From CAYFUR01 sp964346275 (GTDB taxonomy: Bacteria; Sumerlaeota; Sumerlaeia; SLMS01): a stretch of DNA of 13,217 nucleotides. Shown piece after piece: positions 1-6,800 of this stretch (its first letter is position 1; each line of letters opens with the position of its first letter). The DNA is taken from assembly GCA_964346275.1 (NCBI GenBank), contig CAYFUR010000106.1, positions 1 through 13,217 of the forward strand, given 5' to 3'. The notes beneath the pieces were generated by a model. It was not told where the DNA came from and did no database searches. It saw nothing but the letters and a program-made list of their open reading frames with translations. A program made the position numbers and the translations under genes.

Positions 1-118
1 GTTCGTCAATTCGCTGAAGGCTTTTCCCGGCAGCAATCTTCGAGTCGCCACCCCTGACGGCGAGATCAACGAGGCGGTGGTGATTAAGCCGCCAAGCAAC
101 GAGCTTCTTTTGCGCTGA
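1..118 (+). CDS. 3' end of an unidentified gene (partial)
   Basis: An open frame enters from the left edge (first complete codon at base 2) and ends with TGA at 116-118. The 38 visible residues end in PPSNELLLR and contain a segment rich in Asp, Glu and Val (VATPDGEINEAVVIKPP). I cannot assign a family from so short a tail. It ends 8 bp before the pgsA start and is on the same strand, so it is probably co-transcribed with pgsA. A RimO-type methylthiotransferase, a gene sometimes found before pgsA, was considered, but the tail lacks the expected TRAM-domain ending. Confidence 0.55.
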   Translation, partial: FVNSLKAFPGSNLRVATPDGEINEAVVIKPPSNELLLR

Positions 119-126
119 AGAATGAA

Positions 127-753
127 ATGAACTTACCGAACCAACTGAGCCTCTCGCGCATTTTTATCGTTCCGCTCTTCCTCGTCTGCCTGCTGAGCGA
201 GGAGATGCTTGGTATCGAGGATCCCACGGTCAATGGCTGGATGCGCGTGGGGGCGCTGGTTCTTGTGGTGGCGGTGGCGATCACGGATTGGCTCGACGGC
301 GTGATCGCACGGAGCCAGCAACTGGTGACGAACCTGGGCAAGCTGCTGGATCCACTGGCGGATAAGATCTTCGTCGCCTCGGCACTGATTGGAATGGTGG
401 AAATGGGCCTGATCCCGGCTTGGGCGGTTGTGATCGTGATCGGGCGCGAATTCCTGGTGACGGGGCTGCGCATGCTGGCGATGGAGCAAGGGCGCGTCAT
501 CGCGGCGGACCGGCTGGGCAAGCAAAAGACGGGATGGCAATTGGCGCTGATTCTCCTTGGGATTCTGCTGGCGGCGCTTCGGGATTTGCTCTTTGCCGGC
601 GAAGGGTTTGGGGGGCTGAGCGCGGAATCCTACTGGTGGGGGGCGGAATCGCTGATTTGGATCGCACTGGGGGTGACAGTGGGCCTGACGGTGATGAGCG
701 GGTGGAACTATACGGTGTCCAACCGGGACCTTTTTCGGAAAGGGAGCCTGTAG
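127..753 (+). CDS. pgsA: CDP-diacylglycerol--glycerol-3-phosphate 3-phosphatidyltransferase
   Basis: This integral membrane enzyme transfers the phosphatidyl group from CDP-diacylglycerol to sn-glycerol 3-phosphate, giving phosphatidylglycerol phosphate, the committed step to phosphatidylglycerol and cardiolipin. The complete CDP-alcohol phosphotransferase signature D-x2-DG-x2-AR-x8-G-x3-D-x3-D is present at residues 54-79 (D54, D57, G58, A61, R62, G71, D75, D79), so all catalytic and metal-binding aspartates are intact. The N-terminal NLPNQLSLSR is typical of PgsA. Hydrophobic segments lie near residues 10-24, 41-54, 83-105, 136-150 and 175-192. The length of 208 aa is slightly above the usual 180-200, with a small insertion at 24-38 and a polar loop near 150-170. 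The ATG at 127 is preceded only by a weak GAAG; the ATG at 122 runs straight into a stop. Distinction from phosphatidylserine synthase rests on overall resemblance. Confidence 0.92.
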   Translation: MNLPNQLSLSRIFIVPLFLVCLLSEEMLGIEDPTVNGWMRVGALVLVVAVAITDWLDGVIARSQQLVTNLGKLLDPLADKIFVASALIGMVEMGLIPAWAVVIVIGREFLVTGLRMLAMEQGRVIAADRLGKQKTGWQLALILLGILLAALRDLLFAGEGFGGLSAESYWWGAESLIWIALGVTVGLTVMSGWNYTVSNRDLFRKGSL

Positions 754-821
754 TGAGGTTAGAATGCTGGGATTGGGCAATTTGGGGGAAGGCTCGGCAA
801 AATAATGCCACGGCGGGATTG

Positions 822-843
822 GGGCTGCGCCCGGTGTTTTTTT
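822..843 (+). terminator. possible weak terminator after pgsA
   Basis: A short GGGC-TGC-GCCC hairpin (822-832) is followed four bases later by seven consecutive T (837-843). The 4-bp stem is short for an intrinsic terminator, so this is tentative. It lies in the 183-bp gap between pgsA and the next gene, where no other structure stood out. Confidence 0.3.
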
Positions 844-936
844 CATTGCGCCAGCCGAAAGCGAATTCCACCATCAGCGTGTGCTTAGCGCCTTAGGAGC
901 AGGTTTTCCCAAGACCCTCTGGCTCAGGAGATCGAG

Positions 937-1326
937 ATGACGTTCGCTGGAAACAAGACGCTGTGGGGCTTCTTGACCTTCGCCTTGCTGGTGGGGGGGA
1001 TGCTGATTCTTTCGGCTCCGCAAGCTCAGGCGGAAGGGCCGCTTTATCGCAGCACCTATCCGAGCAAGATCACCTACAAGCTTTGGAGCGGCGTGGGGAA
1101 TGTCCTGTTCTGCTGGACTGAAATTCCCCTCGAAATCAACGAAGAAATCCAAAACACCGACCCCTTTACCGGATCGGTTGTCGGCTTCTTCAAGGGCCTC
1201 TGGTACACGGGGCAACGGTTTGTTCTCGGGGTCGTTGATATTGTCACCTTCCCCATTGACCTCTACGGCAACAACTATCAGTCCATTCAGAGAACGGAGT
1301 TCCCGTTCATCGACGAAGTAGAGTAG
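937..1326 (+). CDS. Secreted exosortase-system-associated protein, TIGR04073-like (copy 1)
   Basis: A 129-aa exported protein of unknown biochemical role. Residues 1-32 form a Sec signal peptide: Lys7, a hydrophobic core at 9-26, then APQAQA followed by E, a good signal peptidase I site. The mature part carries the pattern I recognise from TIGR04073: K-x2-SGVGNVLFCWTEIP, then TDPFTGSVVGFFKG, then a hydrophobic stretch ending in FP and a C-terminal N-Y-x-S-I-x-R-x-E-F-P. The family was named for its co-occurrence with exosortase/PEP-CTERM systems; its function is not established, and no exosortase is visible here. AGGAG at 926-930, six bases before the ATG, supports the start. It is followed 48 bp later by a diverged paralogue on the same strand. 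Confidence 0.75.
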   Translation: MTFAGNKTLWGFLTFALLVGGMLILSAPQAQAEGPLYRSTYPSKITYKLWSGVGNVLFCWTEIPLEINEEIQNTDPFTGSVVGFFKGLWYTGQRFVLGVVDIVTFPIDLYGNNYQSIQRTEFPFIDEVE

Positions 1327-1374
1327 CCTACGGGCGCGACGCGGCCCCGATTATATCCAGGAGGATGATCCCGA

Positions 1375-1893
1375 ATGCTTCGGCTTCAGAAGACACTCGC
1401 GACGATGATGATGATACTCGCTGTTGGCTTTTTTGCCCTCGGCCCCACCACGGCACAGATCGCCCCTGCGCAGGTGACCTCCGCCGGCGAAGTGGAGCGG
1501 GAAAACAGCGATATCAACAAGATGTTTCACAAGCTGGGCCGCGGCGTGGCCAACGTGCTGACGGGCTGGCTGGAGATTCCGAAGCAAACGGCACAGGAAT
1601 GGCGCCGCACAGACCCCTTCACTGGCACGATCCTCGGCGTGATCAAGGGCTGTGTCTGGGGCATCGCCCGCACCTTTGCCGGCTTCTACGAAATCATCAG
1701 TTTCCCCTTCCCAGTGCCGAGCAACTACGAGCCCATCATGGAGCCGGAGTTTGTTTTACCCACAGTCTGGGGTGAGCGGCTGCCGTTGTTCCGCGATGAG
1801 TTCCAGGGCACCGGCGGCAGCGCCATCGACGGCGCCATCGACTATGGCTCGGCCCGCACCCAGACCACTGACCAGATGGAACGGAACTACTAA
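1375..1893 (+). CDS. Secreted exosortase-system-associated protein, TIGR04073-like (copy 2)
   Basis: A 172-aa paralogue of the preceding gene. The signal peptide (residues 1 to about 28, hydrophobic core MMMILAVGFFALG, likely cleavage after TTAQ) is followed by the family core: HKLGRGVANVLTGWLEIP, TDPFTGTILGVIKG, a hydrophobic segment ending SFPFPVP, and NYEPIMEPEFVLP. The GVxNVLxxWxEIP and TDPFTGxxxGxxKG blocks align with copy 1 almost without gaps. This copy has a roughly 40-residue C-terminal extension rich in Gly, Ala, Asp and Thr that copy 1 lacks. A strong ribosome binding site (AGGAGG, nine bases before the ATG) supports the start. A hairpin terminator follows at 1923-1967, so copies 1 and 2 probably form one transcription unit. 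The cellular role is unknown; envelope or surface export is inferred from the signal peptide and family. Confidence 0.8.
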   Translation: MLRLQKTLATMMMILAVGFFALGPTTAQIAPAQVTSAGEVERENSDINKMFHKLGRGVANVLTGWLEIPKQTAQEWRRTDPFTGTILGVIKGCVWGIARTFAGFYEIISFPFPVPSNYEPIMEPEFVLPTVWGERLPLFRDEFQGTGGSAIDGAIDYGSARTQTTDQMERNY

Positions 1894-1922
1894 GAGGGCT
1901 TCTCCTCTCCAGACGCTTCTCG

Positions 1923-1967
1923 AAAAGAAGGCGCCCCGCCGGAATTCCTCCAGCGGGGCTTCTTTTT
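1923..1967. terminator. Intrinsic terminator, probably bidirectional
   Basis: The stem GCCCCGC (1933-1939) pairs with GCGGGGC (1953-1959) around a 13-nt loop. AAAAGAAG on the left and TTCTTTTT on the right extend the complementarity and give a T-rich run on both strands. It lies between the convergent TIGR04073 copy 2 and HU genes and probably ends both transcripts. Confidence 0.85.
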
Positions 1968-2001
1968 GTGCTTCGGGCGCTTTGGCGGCTCGGGGCGGTT
2001 C

Positions 2002-2283
2002 TTAGTTGACCTTGTCCTTCAGGGCGGACGCGGGACGGAAATTCACCGTGTTTTGTGCGGGGATCTCCATTTCCTTTCCCGTTGCGGGGTTGCGGCCTTT
2101 GCGCGCTTCGCGATGCTTCATCTCAAAGGTGCCAAAGCCGTTCACCAGGTAACGATGCTTCTCGTCTTCTTTCAAAGCGCGAATGATGGCTTCAAAGATT
2201 TCGTCGTAAATCTCGGAGACCTGATTTTTGGTCGTCCCCTCTACTTTTTCTGCAACGATGTCGATCAATTCCGCTTTCGTCAT
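2002..2283 (-). CDS. HU-family DNA-binding protein
   Basis: A small basic nucleoid protein that binds and bends DNA as a dimer in the cytoplasm. The 93-aa chain begins MTKAELIDIVAEK, with the usual two N-terminal helices. It then has the HU signature GFGTFE (residues 49-54), a beta-arm with GRNPATG (63-69) and the intercalating-proline region EIPAQNTVNFRP, and ends in the C-terminal helix ALKDKVN. Full-length HU proteins are about 90 aa, so it is complete. I place the start at the ATG at 2283: GGAG lies nine bases upstream. A TTG two codons earlier (2289) is only three bases from that GGAG and is less likely. HU and IHF subunits are hard to tell apart by sequence alone, but the arm and C-terminus look like HU. 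It is a single gene facing away from the small gene at 2401. Confidence 0.93.
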   Translation of the reverse strand: MTKAELIDIVAEKVEGTTKNQVSEIYDEIFEAIIRALKEDEKHRYLVNGFGTFEMKHREARKGRNPATGKEMEIPAQNTVNFRPASALKDKVN

Positions 2284-2400
2284 CAGCAAGTGCTCCAGTC
2301 TGATAGAAATTCGCCTGTCCTGGGTTCAGCGGGAACTTTCCTGGCCCCAGGAGGAAGATGAGTGAAATACTCTCCAGAGAATTGGTAAAGGAAAAACCCT

Positions 2401-2664
2401 ATGGCGAAAGAGGAATTCACCGTCCGGATTACAAGAAAGGGCGAGATCATCGTCGAGACGGAAGGCTTGCCGCCGCGACGGGTGAAAGATTTGATCAAGT
2501 ATCTGGAGGAGACGATCGGCCCGGCCCGGCTCATCGAAAGCGACTCGCCGGATGCCTCGGGCGCCGTGGAGCTGGAAGAGTCGGCAGGCCGCGAAGAAGA
2601 AGAGGAGGAGCGGGAAGAGCAGGAACATGATGCCGAGCGCCTGCGGCTGCGAAACGAGGAGTAA
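2401..2664 (+). CDS. Small protein with acidic tail, possibly DUF2997-like
   Basis: An 87-aa protein of unknown function. Residues 5-45 look like a compact beta-beta-alpha fold: FTVRITRKGEIIVETEGLPP followed by the helix VKDLIKYLEETIG. The 'strand, KGEI-strand, EG, helix with LEE' plan recalls DUF2997, but the match is loose and made from memory. Residues 53-84 are extremely acidic and low in complexity (AGREEEEEEREEQEHDAERL), probably a disordered or helical charged tail. AAAGGA, eight bases before the ATG, is a usable ribosome binding site. There is no signal peptide or membrane segment. The gene ends 14 bp from the convergent GNAT gene with no obvious terminator between them. It is probably real, given the site and the plausible fold; the function is open. 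Confidence 0.65.
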   Translation: MAKEEFTVRITRKGEIIVETEGLPPRRVKDLIKYLEETIGPARLIESDSPDASGAVELEESAGREEEEEEREEQEHDAERLRLRNEE

Positions 2665-2678
2665 CCCTGGAATTTCCC

Positions 2679-3131
2679 TCAGATTTCCCGTTCCATCCAT
2701 CGATGAGTGATCCCGGCTTCTTCGAATTCTTCGCCGAAAGGGGCGAAACCACACTTCTCATAGAAGCCGAGGGCGGCGACCTGGGCCGCGAGGCGGATTC
2801 TCCGGTAGCCACGGCGGCGAGCCTCGCCGATCAGCGCCTCGAGCACGGCGCGCCCTGCTCCCTCACCCCGGAAAGACCGGGCGACGGCCATGCGGCCGAT
2901 CCGCGCCAGTTCCGGCGGGTCATCGGGAAAGAGAAGCAGCCGCCCAGTGGCGGCGGGCTCGCCGTCCTGTCTATACGCGAGAACATGATAGGCCGTTTCG
3001 TCGGCGGCGTCCCATTCTTCTTCTTCGGGAACACGCTGCTCGCCGACAAAGACTTCGTGGCGGATGCGCCGGGCCAGATCCCTGTCCGGTCCTTCCCAGG
3101 AGATCGATTTCACGCGCCATCGGGGATTCAT
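2679..3131 (-). CDS. GNAT-family N-acetyltransferase
   Basis: A 150-aa single-domain acyl-CoA-dependent acetyltransferase; the substrate cannot be told from sequence. The N-terminal segment IRHEVFVGEQRVPEEEEWDA (residues 23-42) is the characteristic opening of ElaA/YjcF-like GNAT proteins. Motif A follows: IGRMAVARSFRGEGAGRAV, with the pyrophosphate-binding R-x-x-G-x-G at R88-G93. Motif B is LAAQVAALGFYEKCGF (114-129), with the Tyr that commonly acts as general acid at Y124. The length is normal. Its ATG overlaps the stop codon of the upstream 240-aa gene in an ATGA arrangement (3128-3131), so translation of the two is probably coupled. A small-molecule or protein-lysine substrate are both possible. 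Confidence 0.88.
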   Translation of the reverse strand: MNPRWRVKSISWEGPDRDLARRIRHEVFVGEQRVPEEEEWDAADETAYHVLAYRQDGEPAATGRLLLFPDDPPELARIGRMAVARSFRGEGAGRAVLEALIGEARRRGYRRIRLAAQVAALGFYEKCGFAPFGEEFEEAGITHRWMEREI

Positions 3132-3850
3132 GATTCTTTCGCGGCGAACTGAAATCCCATAAGCAGGGTGTAGAGATTCACGGCGAGCAAGTCCTCCTTC
3201 AGGTAAGGCGAGAGCAACATGGCGGGTGGGGGTTCGAACATCGTGGGCTGGGAGCCGAAATCGCGGGAGAGCTGGGCCAGGCGGGGCTTGTGCCGGGCAA
3301 ATCGGCGGTCGACAACGACATTCGACCGACTGCTGAGTTCCTTGAGAAAGTCGTCCCGTGTGGCATCTTCGCGGCCGAGCATCTGGGCGAAATCAAAGAG
3401 ATTCACATCGAGACGGGGAGTAATGTTTGCCGACTTGCGATGGAGATCGATCAACGTGGTTTCTTTGCCATCCTCGCAGGAAACCTCGCTGACGACGATT
3501 CCAGACAAATCATCGAAGGGGCAGTAGAGCGGCTTGTCGGAGAAATCCCGAAAGGCCATGCCTCCCTCGCCCTTGCTTGCGGTTGCGGCAAAGAGCAGAA
3601 GGTGGCCGCGGATGTTCTGATCGCTGATGATGAAGGACTTCACTCCCAGGGCGGCAAGCTGGCCCTGGAGCCCCTCGGCGTTGGGCCGCTTTGCAAAGCG
3701 GGCGGCAACCTCGAAGGTCTCTGTCAGCAGTTTTTCGCGCGTTTTCTGTTCGTCTTCTTTGAGGAGCCGCGAAATCGGCCGGACAGAACCGCCAATGTCC
3801 GGCGCTTGCTTGGAAAAAACGACATAATAGGTAACAATTGGGGCGCTCAT
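3128..3850 (-). CDS. Conserved-looking hypothetical protein upstream of GNAT gene
   Basis: A 240-aa soluble protein that I do not recognise. The ATG at 3850 is preceded by CCGGAG with GGAG six bases upstream, a good ribosome binding site. The same frame stays open far upstream, antisense to recJ, but that extension reads as non-protein-like Arg/Pro/His-rich sequence. The chain begins MSAPIVTYYVVFSK and has a Lys/Glu-rich helix at 30-60. Alternating hydrophobic strands follow (LGVKSFIISDQNIRGHLLLFAA, 68-89; LSGIVVSEVSCEDGKETTLIDLH, 115-137), then an Arg-rich helical region at 170-196 and a Pro-rich stretch at 206-210. No signal peptide, membrane segment or catalytic motif stands out. The 4-bp ATGA overlap with the acetyltransferase suggests the two act together, the 240-aa protein perhaps being its partner or substrate; that is inference. 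Confidence 0.8.
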   Translation of the reverse strand: MSAPIVTYYVVFSKQAPDIGGSVRPISRLLKEDEQKTREKLLTETFEVAARFAKRPNAEGLQGQLAALGVKSFIISDQNIRGHLLLFAATASKGEGGMAFRDFSDKPLYCPFDDLSGIVVSEVSCEDGKETTLIDLHRKSANITPRLDVNLFDFAQMLGREDATRDDFLKELSSRSNVVVDRRFARHKPRLAQLSRDFGSQPTMFEPPPAMLLSPYLKEDLLAVNLYTLLMGFQFAAKES

Positions 3851-4048
3851 CGGTTCTCCGGATGGGGGGAAAGTTCCTGAGGGGATATCATGGGTGAGAT
3901 ACGGGAAATCCCTGAGCGGAGGCAAGCCTTGCTTGCGGTCCTGGGCAAACCGCGCTGGCGATTCTTGTCCGTTGTTGACGCCCAGGGGGAAGGCGGGGTT
4001 CCTTGGGAATGTTCCTGCTGATCCTGTTGCTGATGGTTTCTTGTCCCT

Positions 4049-5788
4049 ATGGCCCTTGCTCCTCGTCCCCGTCCGTCGCGCCGCGTGGTTTGGAAACTCG
4101 CTCCGGAAGATGCCGCCGCGGCGCGATCCATCAGCTCGGCCTTTGGGCTGCATCCTGCCGTCGGGCGGGTGCTGGCCGGAAGAGGCTGGGCATCGGATAG
4201 CGAGCGCCTTGAAACGTTTCTCTCTCCCCTTCTCCGGAATATCACCGATCCATTTGATTTGAAAGACATGGCCGCGGCGGTGGAACGCACCCTGGCGGCG
4301 ATTCAGTCCGGTGAGCAGATTTGCGTCTATGGCGACTACGATGTCGATGGCGTGTGTTCGACGGCGCTGCTGACGGGGACGCTGCGGCTTCTCGGCGTCC
4401 GGCCGATGGTGGTGATCCCCCACCGCTTGAACGACGGCTATGGGATGCATCCGGGCCGCATGGACGAGATCGCGGCGGCGGGAGTGAAATTGATCATCAC
4501 GGTGGATAACGGAATTACGGCGGTGGAATCGATCCGCCGGGCAGGCGAGTTGGGCATCGACGTCGTGGTGACGGATCACCATCTCGCCGGCGAGGAGATG
4601 CCCCAGGCGGCGGCGCTGGTGAATCCCAATCGCGGAGACGATCCTTACGAGCATCCGCTTTGCGGAACGGGGGTGGCCTTTAAGTTTGCCCACGCGCTGC
4701 TGAAAACTAGCGGCCGGCCGGAATCGGAATCGAAAGCCTTCCTCATGCAGCAACTGGACCTTGTGGGCCTGGGCACGCTGGCCGATATGGTGCCGCTCCA
4801 CGGAGAGAACCGCATCCTGGCACGCCATGGGCTGGATGCGATTGCCAACACGCGCCGCGAGGGCCTGCGCGCCCTGATGGAAAAAGCCCGGATCGATCCG
4901 CGCCGCCTGACGTCGGAGAGCGTTGCCTTTGGCATCGCACCGCGGCTGAACGCGGCGGGGCGCACTGACGATGCCATGCGCGCGCTGGAACTCTTGCTGA
5001 CCACGGATCCAAAGGAGGCCAGGAGGCTGGCGGAGCAGCTGGATTTCCTTAACCGCGAAAGGCAAAAGATCGAGCGGGAGATTTTCGACGCCAGCATCGA
5101 GGAAGTGGAGGCGGTGAAAGCCGCGGACGGACACGCGCTGGTCGTCGGCGGAGAGGGCTGGCACCTGGGGGTGGTGGGAATCGTGGCATCGCGTCTGACG
5201 GAGCGATTCGAATTACCGGCGATTGTGCTGGGCATCGAGGACAAAATCGCGAAAGGGAGCGCGCGGTCCGTGCCCGGGTTCGATATCCACGAAGCCCTCT
5301 GCGCCTGCTCCGGCCACCTGGTGACTTACGGCGGACACGCGGCGGCAGCGGGGTTGCAACTGAAAGTGGCGGCGCTGGAAGATTTCCGCGCGGCGCTCAA
5401 TGACCACGCGGCCACAACCTTTGCCGGGATGGACGTCACCCAGGAAGTTTGTATAGACGCGGAGCTGGAAGGCGCGGAGTTCGACTGGAAATTCTATCAC
5501 AGCCTTCAAAGGCTTCAGCCTTTCGGACAGGGCAACCCCGCGCCGACATTCATGATGCGGGGCGTCCAATGCGCCGCTCCGCCGCGCATCGTCGGCCGCG
5601 GCCACCTGCGCCTGCGCCTTTCCAATGGGCCGGTGATGTTCAATGCGATTGGCTTTTCCCAGGGCAGCCTGAAATCCGTTTTTGAGAATGGTCCGGCGGA
5701 TATTCTGTTCCGCCCCCGGGAAAACACATATAATGGCACCACCAGCCTGGAAATGGAACTCTGCGGCGCGCGGCCCAGCGAGAACTAG
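4049..5788 (+). CDS. recJ: Single-stranded-DNA-specific 5'-3' exonuclease RecJ
   Basis: RecJ degrades single-stranded DNA 5' to 3' in recombinational repair (RecFOR pathway), mismatch repair and base-excision repair. All DHH-phosphoesterase motifs are present: VYGDYDVDG (93-101), VDNG (152-155), TDHH (175-178) and the motif IV segment around CGTGVAFK (205-212). LGTLADMVPL (241-250) supplies a further Asp, and APRLNAAGR lies at 297-305. The DHHA1 domain ends in YGGHAAAAG (427-435) and an OB-like region follows to the C-terminus. The length of 579 aa matches E. coli RecJ (577). The ATG at 4049 is the first possible start: an in-frame stop lies at 4031-4033, and no clear Shine-Dalgarno precedes it. 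The enzyme appears complete and active. The sulfotransferase-like gene follows after 15 bp and may be co-transcribed. Confidence 0.96.
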   Translation: MALAPRPRPSRRVVWKLAPEDAAAARSISSAFGLHPAVGRVLAGRGWASDSERLETFLSPLLRNITDPFDLKDMAAAVERTLAAIQSGEQICVYGDYDVDGVCSTALLTGTLRLLGVRPMVVIPHRLNDGYGMHPGRMDEIAAAGVKLIITVDNGITAVESIRRAGELGIDVVVTDHHLAGEEMPQAAALVNPNRGDDPYEHPLCGTGVAFKFAHALLKTSGRPESESKAFLMQQLDLVGLGTLADMVPLHGENRILARHGLDAIANTRREGLRALMEKARIDPRRLTSESVAFGIAPRLNAAGRTDDAMRALELLLTTDPKEARRLAEQLDFLNRERQKIEREIFDASIEEVEAVKAADGHALVVGGEGWHLGVVGIVASRLTERFELPAIVLGIEDKIAKGSARSVPGFDIHEALCACSGHLVTYGGHAAAAGLQLKVAALEDFRAALNDHAATTFAGMDVTQEVCIDAELEGAEFDWKFYHSLQRLQPFGQGNPAPTFMMRGVQCAAPPRIVGRGHLRLRLSNGPVMFNAIGFSQGSLKSVFENGPADILFRPRENTYNGTTSLEMELCGARPSEN

Positions 5789-5803
5789 GAAAGACAATCC
5801 AAC

Positions 5804-6703
5804 ATGAGCCATTTCGTCATCTTTTTCGAAGAGAAGGAAGGGACGAGCCCGCTGGTCCGGCTGCTCGATCATTTCGACCAGGTCTCTATTGTCCACCAGA
5901 TTCAGGATCGCGGCTGGGAGCCATTCGATCATCACAACTGCGGACACATGCCCCTCGGAAATCTGAGGCGTTGCCTGGAAATGATTTTCAATAAGGACCC
6001 CTTGGATCTCTCGGAGCTGAATCGCATCTATACACAAACTGCTGTTCGACCCCTTGATGAATTCGATAAGTCCGCATCGGTTGGTTTTAAAATGCGGTTT
6101 CATCCGCCAAGAAAAAGCCCCATCTATTTTCCTGGCGCGAACAACGTGAACTGGTGGATGGAGCGCATTTTCCGCCGCATGCACCAGGCATCATTCCGGG
6201 AAATGTTTTTCGATTTGTTAAAGAAGCATGATGTGACTGTGCTTCTGGCCGTCAGGCAGGACGTGTTCCGGCTGGGTTTGTCAAAGTATCACGGCGATGG
6301 CACGGGGCGGCCCGGGCATATCCAGTTCAAGCTGGCCAGCGGGCAAATCAAGCTCGAAGATATTGGTAAAATCACGGTAGATTGCGATCGTCTGGAGGGA
6401 ATTATTCAGGACTGCGAGCGGTCGCACGTGGAAAAACGGCAGTTCTTGAGTGACTTGCGGTCCGCGGGCATTAAGGCCCATCCGATTCTCTATGAGGACT
6501 TTGTCGCGGATAAGCATTCCTACTTTCACTATCTGTTCAAATGCCTGGGGCTGGAAGTCACGGACGGTGAAATTGACCGGGCGCTGGAAGCCGGGGCGCA
6601 CTTTCAGAAAGTTCATTCGGACGACATTTCTGAATTCACCGAAAATCCGCAGGAAGTGCTGGGACGATTTCAGGATCGTTTTGTCGCGTGGAATAAAGAG
6701 TGA
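5804..6703 (+). CDS. Stf0-like sulfotransferase homologue
   Basis: A 299-aa protein resembling PAPS-dependent sulfotransferases, which move a sulfuryl group from PAPS to hydroxyl groups of sugars, lipids or other acceptors. The central and C-terminal signs are good: GFKMR (94-98), then VTVLLAVRQDVFRLGLSKYH (144-163), which fits the 3'-phosphate-binding R...S motif (R151, S160). IxVDCDRL and EKRQF with the C-terminal ILYEDFVAD (228-236) and a FKCLGLE helix are also typical. The N-terminal phosphosulfate-binding loop is unusual: FFEEKEGTSPLVRLL replaces the expected PRTGST/S-like loop, keeping G-T-S but without the leading Pro-Arg. Either the family is diverged or activity is altered. AGGAAA lies about 11 bases before the ATG. 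Base composition is visibly less GC-rich than recJ or dxs, which may reflect transfer. Confidence 0.68.
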   Translation: MSHFVIFFEEKEGTSPLVRLLDHFDQVSIVHQIQDRGWEPFDHHNCGHMPLGNLRRCLEMIFNKDPLDLSELNRIYTQTAVRPLDEFDKSASVGFKMRFHPPRKSPIYFPGANNVNWWMERIFRRMHQASFREMFFDLLKKHDVTVLLAVRQDVFRLGLSKYHGDGTGRPGHIQFKLASGQIKLEDIGKITVDCDRLEGIIQDCERSHVEKRQFLSDLRSAGIKAHPILYEDFVADKHSYFHYLFKCLGLEVTDGEIDRALEAGAHFQKVHSDDISEFTENPQEVLGRFQDRFVAWNKE

Positions 6704-6740
6704 AAGAATCGCTGCAATCGTTATATACAAATCACTTCAT

Positions 6741-6800
6741 CCTGATCGTGATCATGATCCGAATCTCGATTATGATAATGAGTAAGAGTAAGAGGATGAT
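6741..6800 (+). repeat. Degenerate 6-bp-period tract (NNNGAK), 10 units
   Basis: Ten consecutive hexamers in one register: CCTGAT CGTGAT CATGAT, CCGAAT CTCGAT TATGAT, AATGAG TAAGAG TAAGAG, GATGAT. Positions 4-5 are GA in nine of ten units and position 6 is T or G in all ten. The tract contains the 10-bp palindrome GATCATGATC (6750-6759) and the exact repeat TAAGAG x2. It fills most of the gap between the convergent sulfotransferase-like and YprB-type genes and abuts the latter's stop codon. Function unknown. Confidence 0.7.

Noticed and set aside
2358..2630. Plus-strand frame starting at an ATG just after AGGAGG
   Set aside because: The spacing is only three bases, and the frame overlaps the 2401 gene out of register, becoming an Arg/Gly-rich shadow after a few codons.
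2590..2640. Purine-rich GAAGAAGAAGAGGAGG tract as a third member of the hexamer family
   Set aside because: It is in frame within the 2401 gene, encodes the Glu-rich tail, and does not hold the NNNGAK register as the intergenic tracts do.
3922..3936. Small hairpin GCAAGC-CTT-GCTTGC between the divergent 240-aa gene and recJ
   Set aside because: Six-bp stem with a three-base loop, no T-run and no link to a start codon; it could easily arise by chance.
3975..4003. TTGACG as a -35 box for recJ
   Set aside because: No acceptable -10 hexamer lies 16-18 bases downstream in this GC-rich stretch.
4003..4200. Short frame beginning MGMFLLILLLMVSC, resembling a lipoprotein signal
   Set aside because: After the first 14 residues it runs out of frame through recJ and becomes Arg/Ser-rich. 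No ribosome binding site was seen; chance resemblance.
3851..5164. Upstream extension of the minus-strand 240-aa gene to a 678-aa frame
   Set aside because: The extra part is antisense to recJ and reads as Arg/His/Pro-rich sequence. The ATG at 3850 has its own ribosome binding site and begins protein-like sequence.
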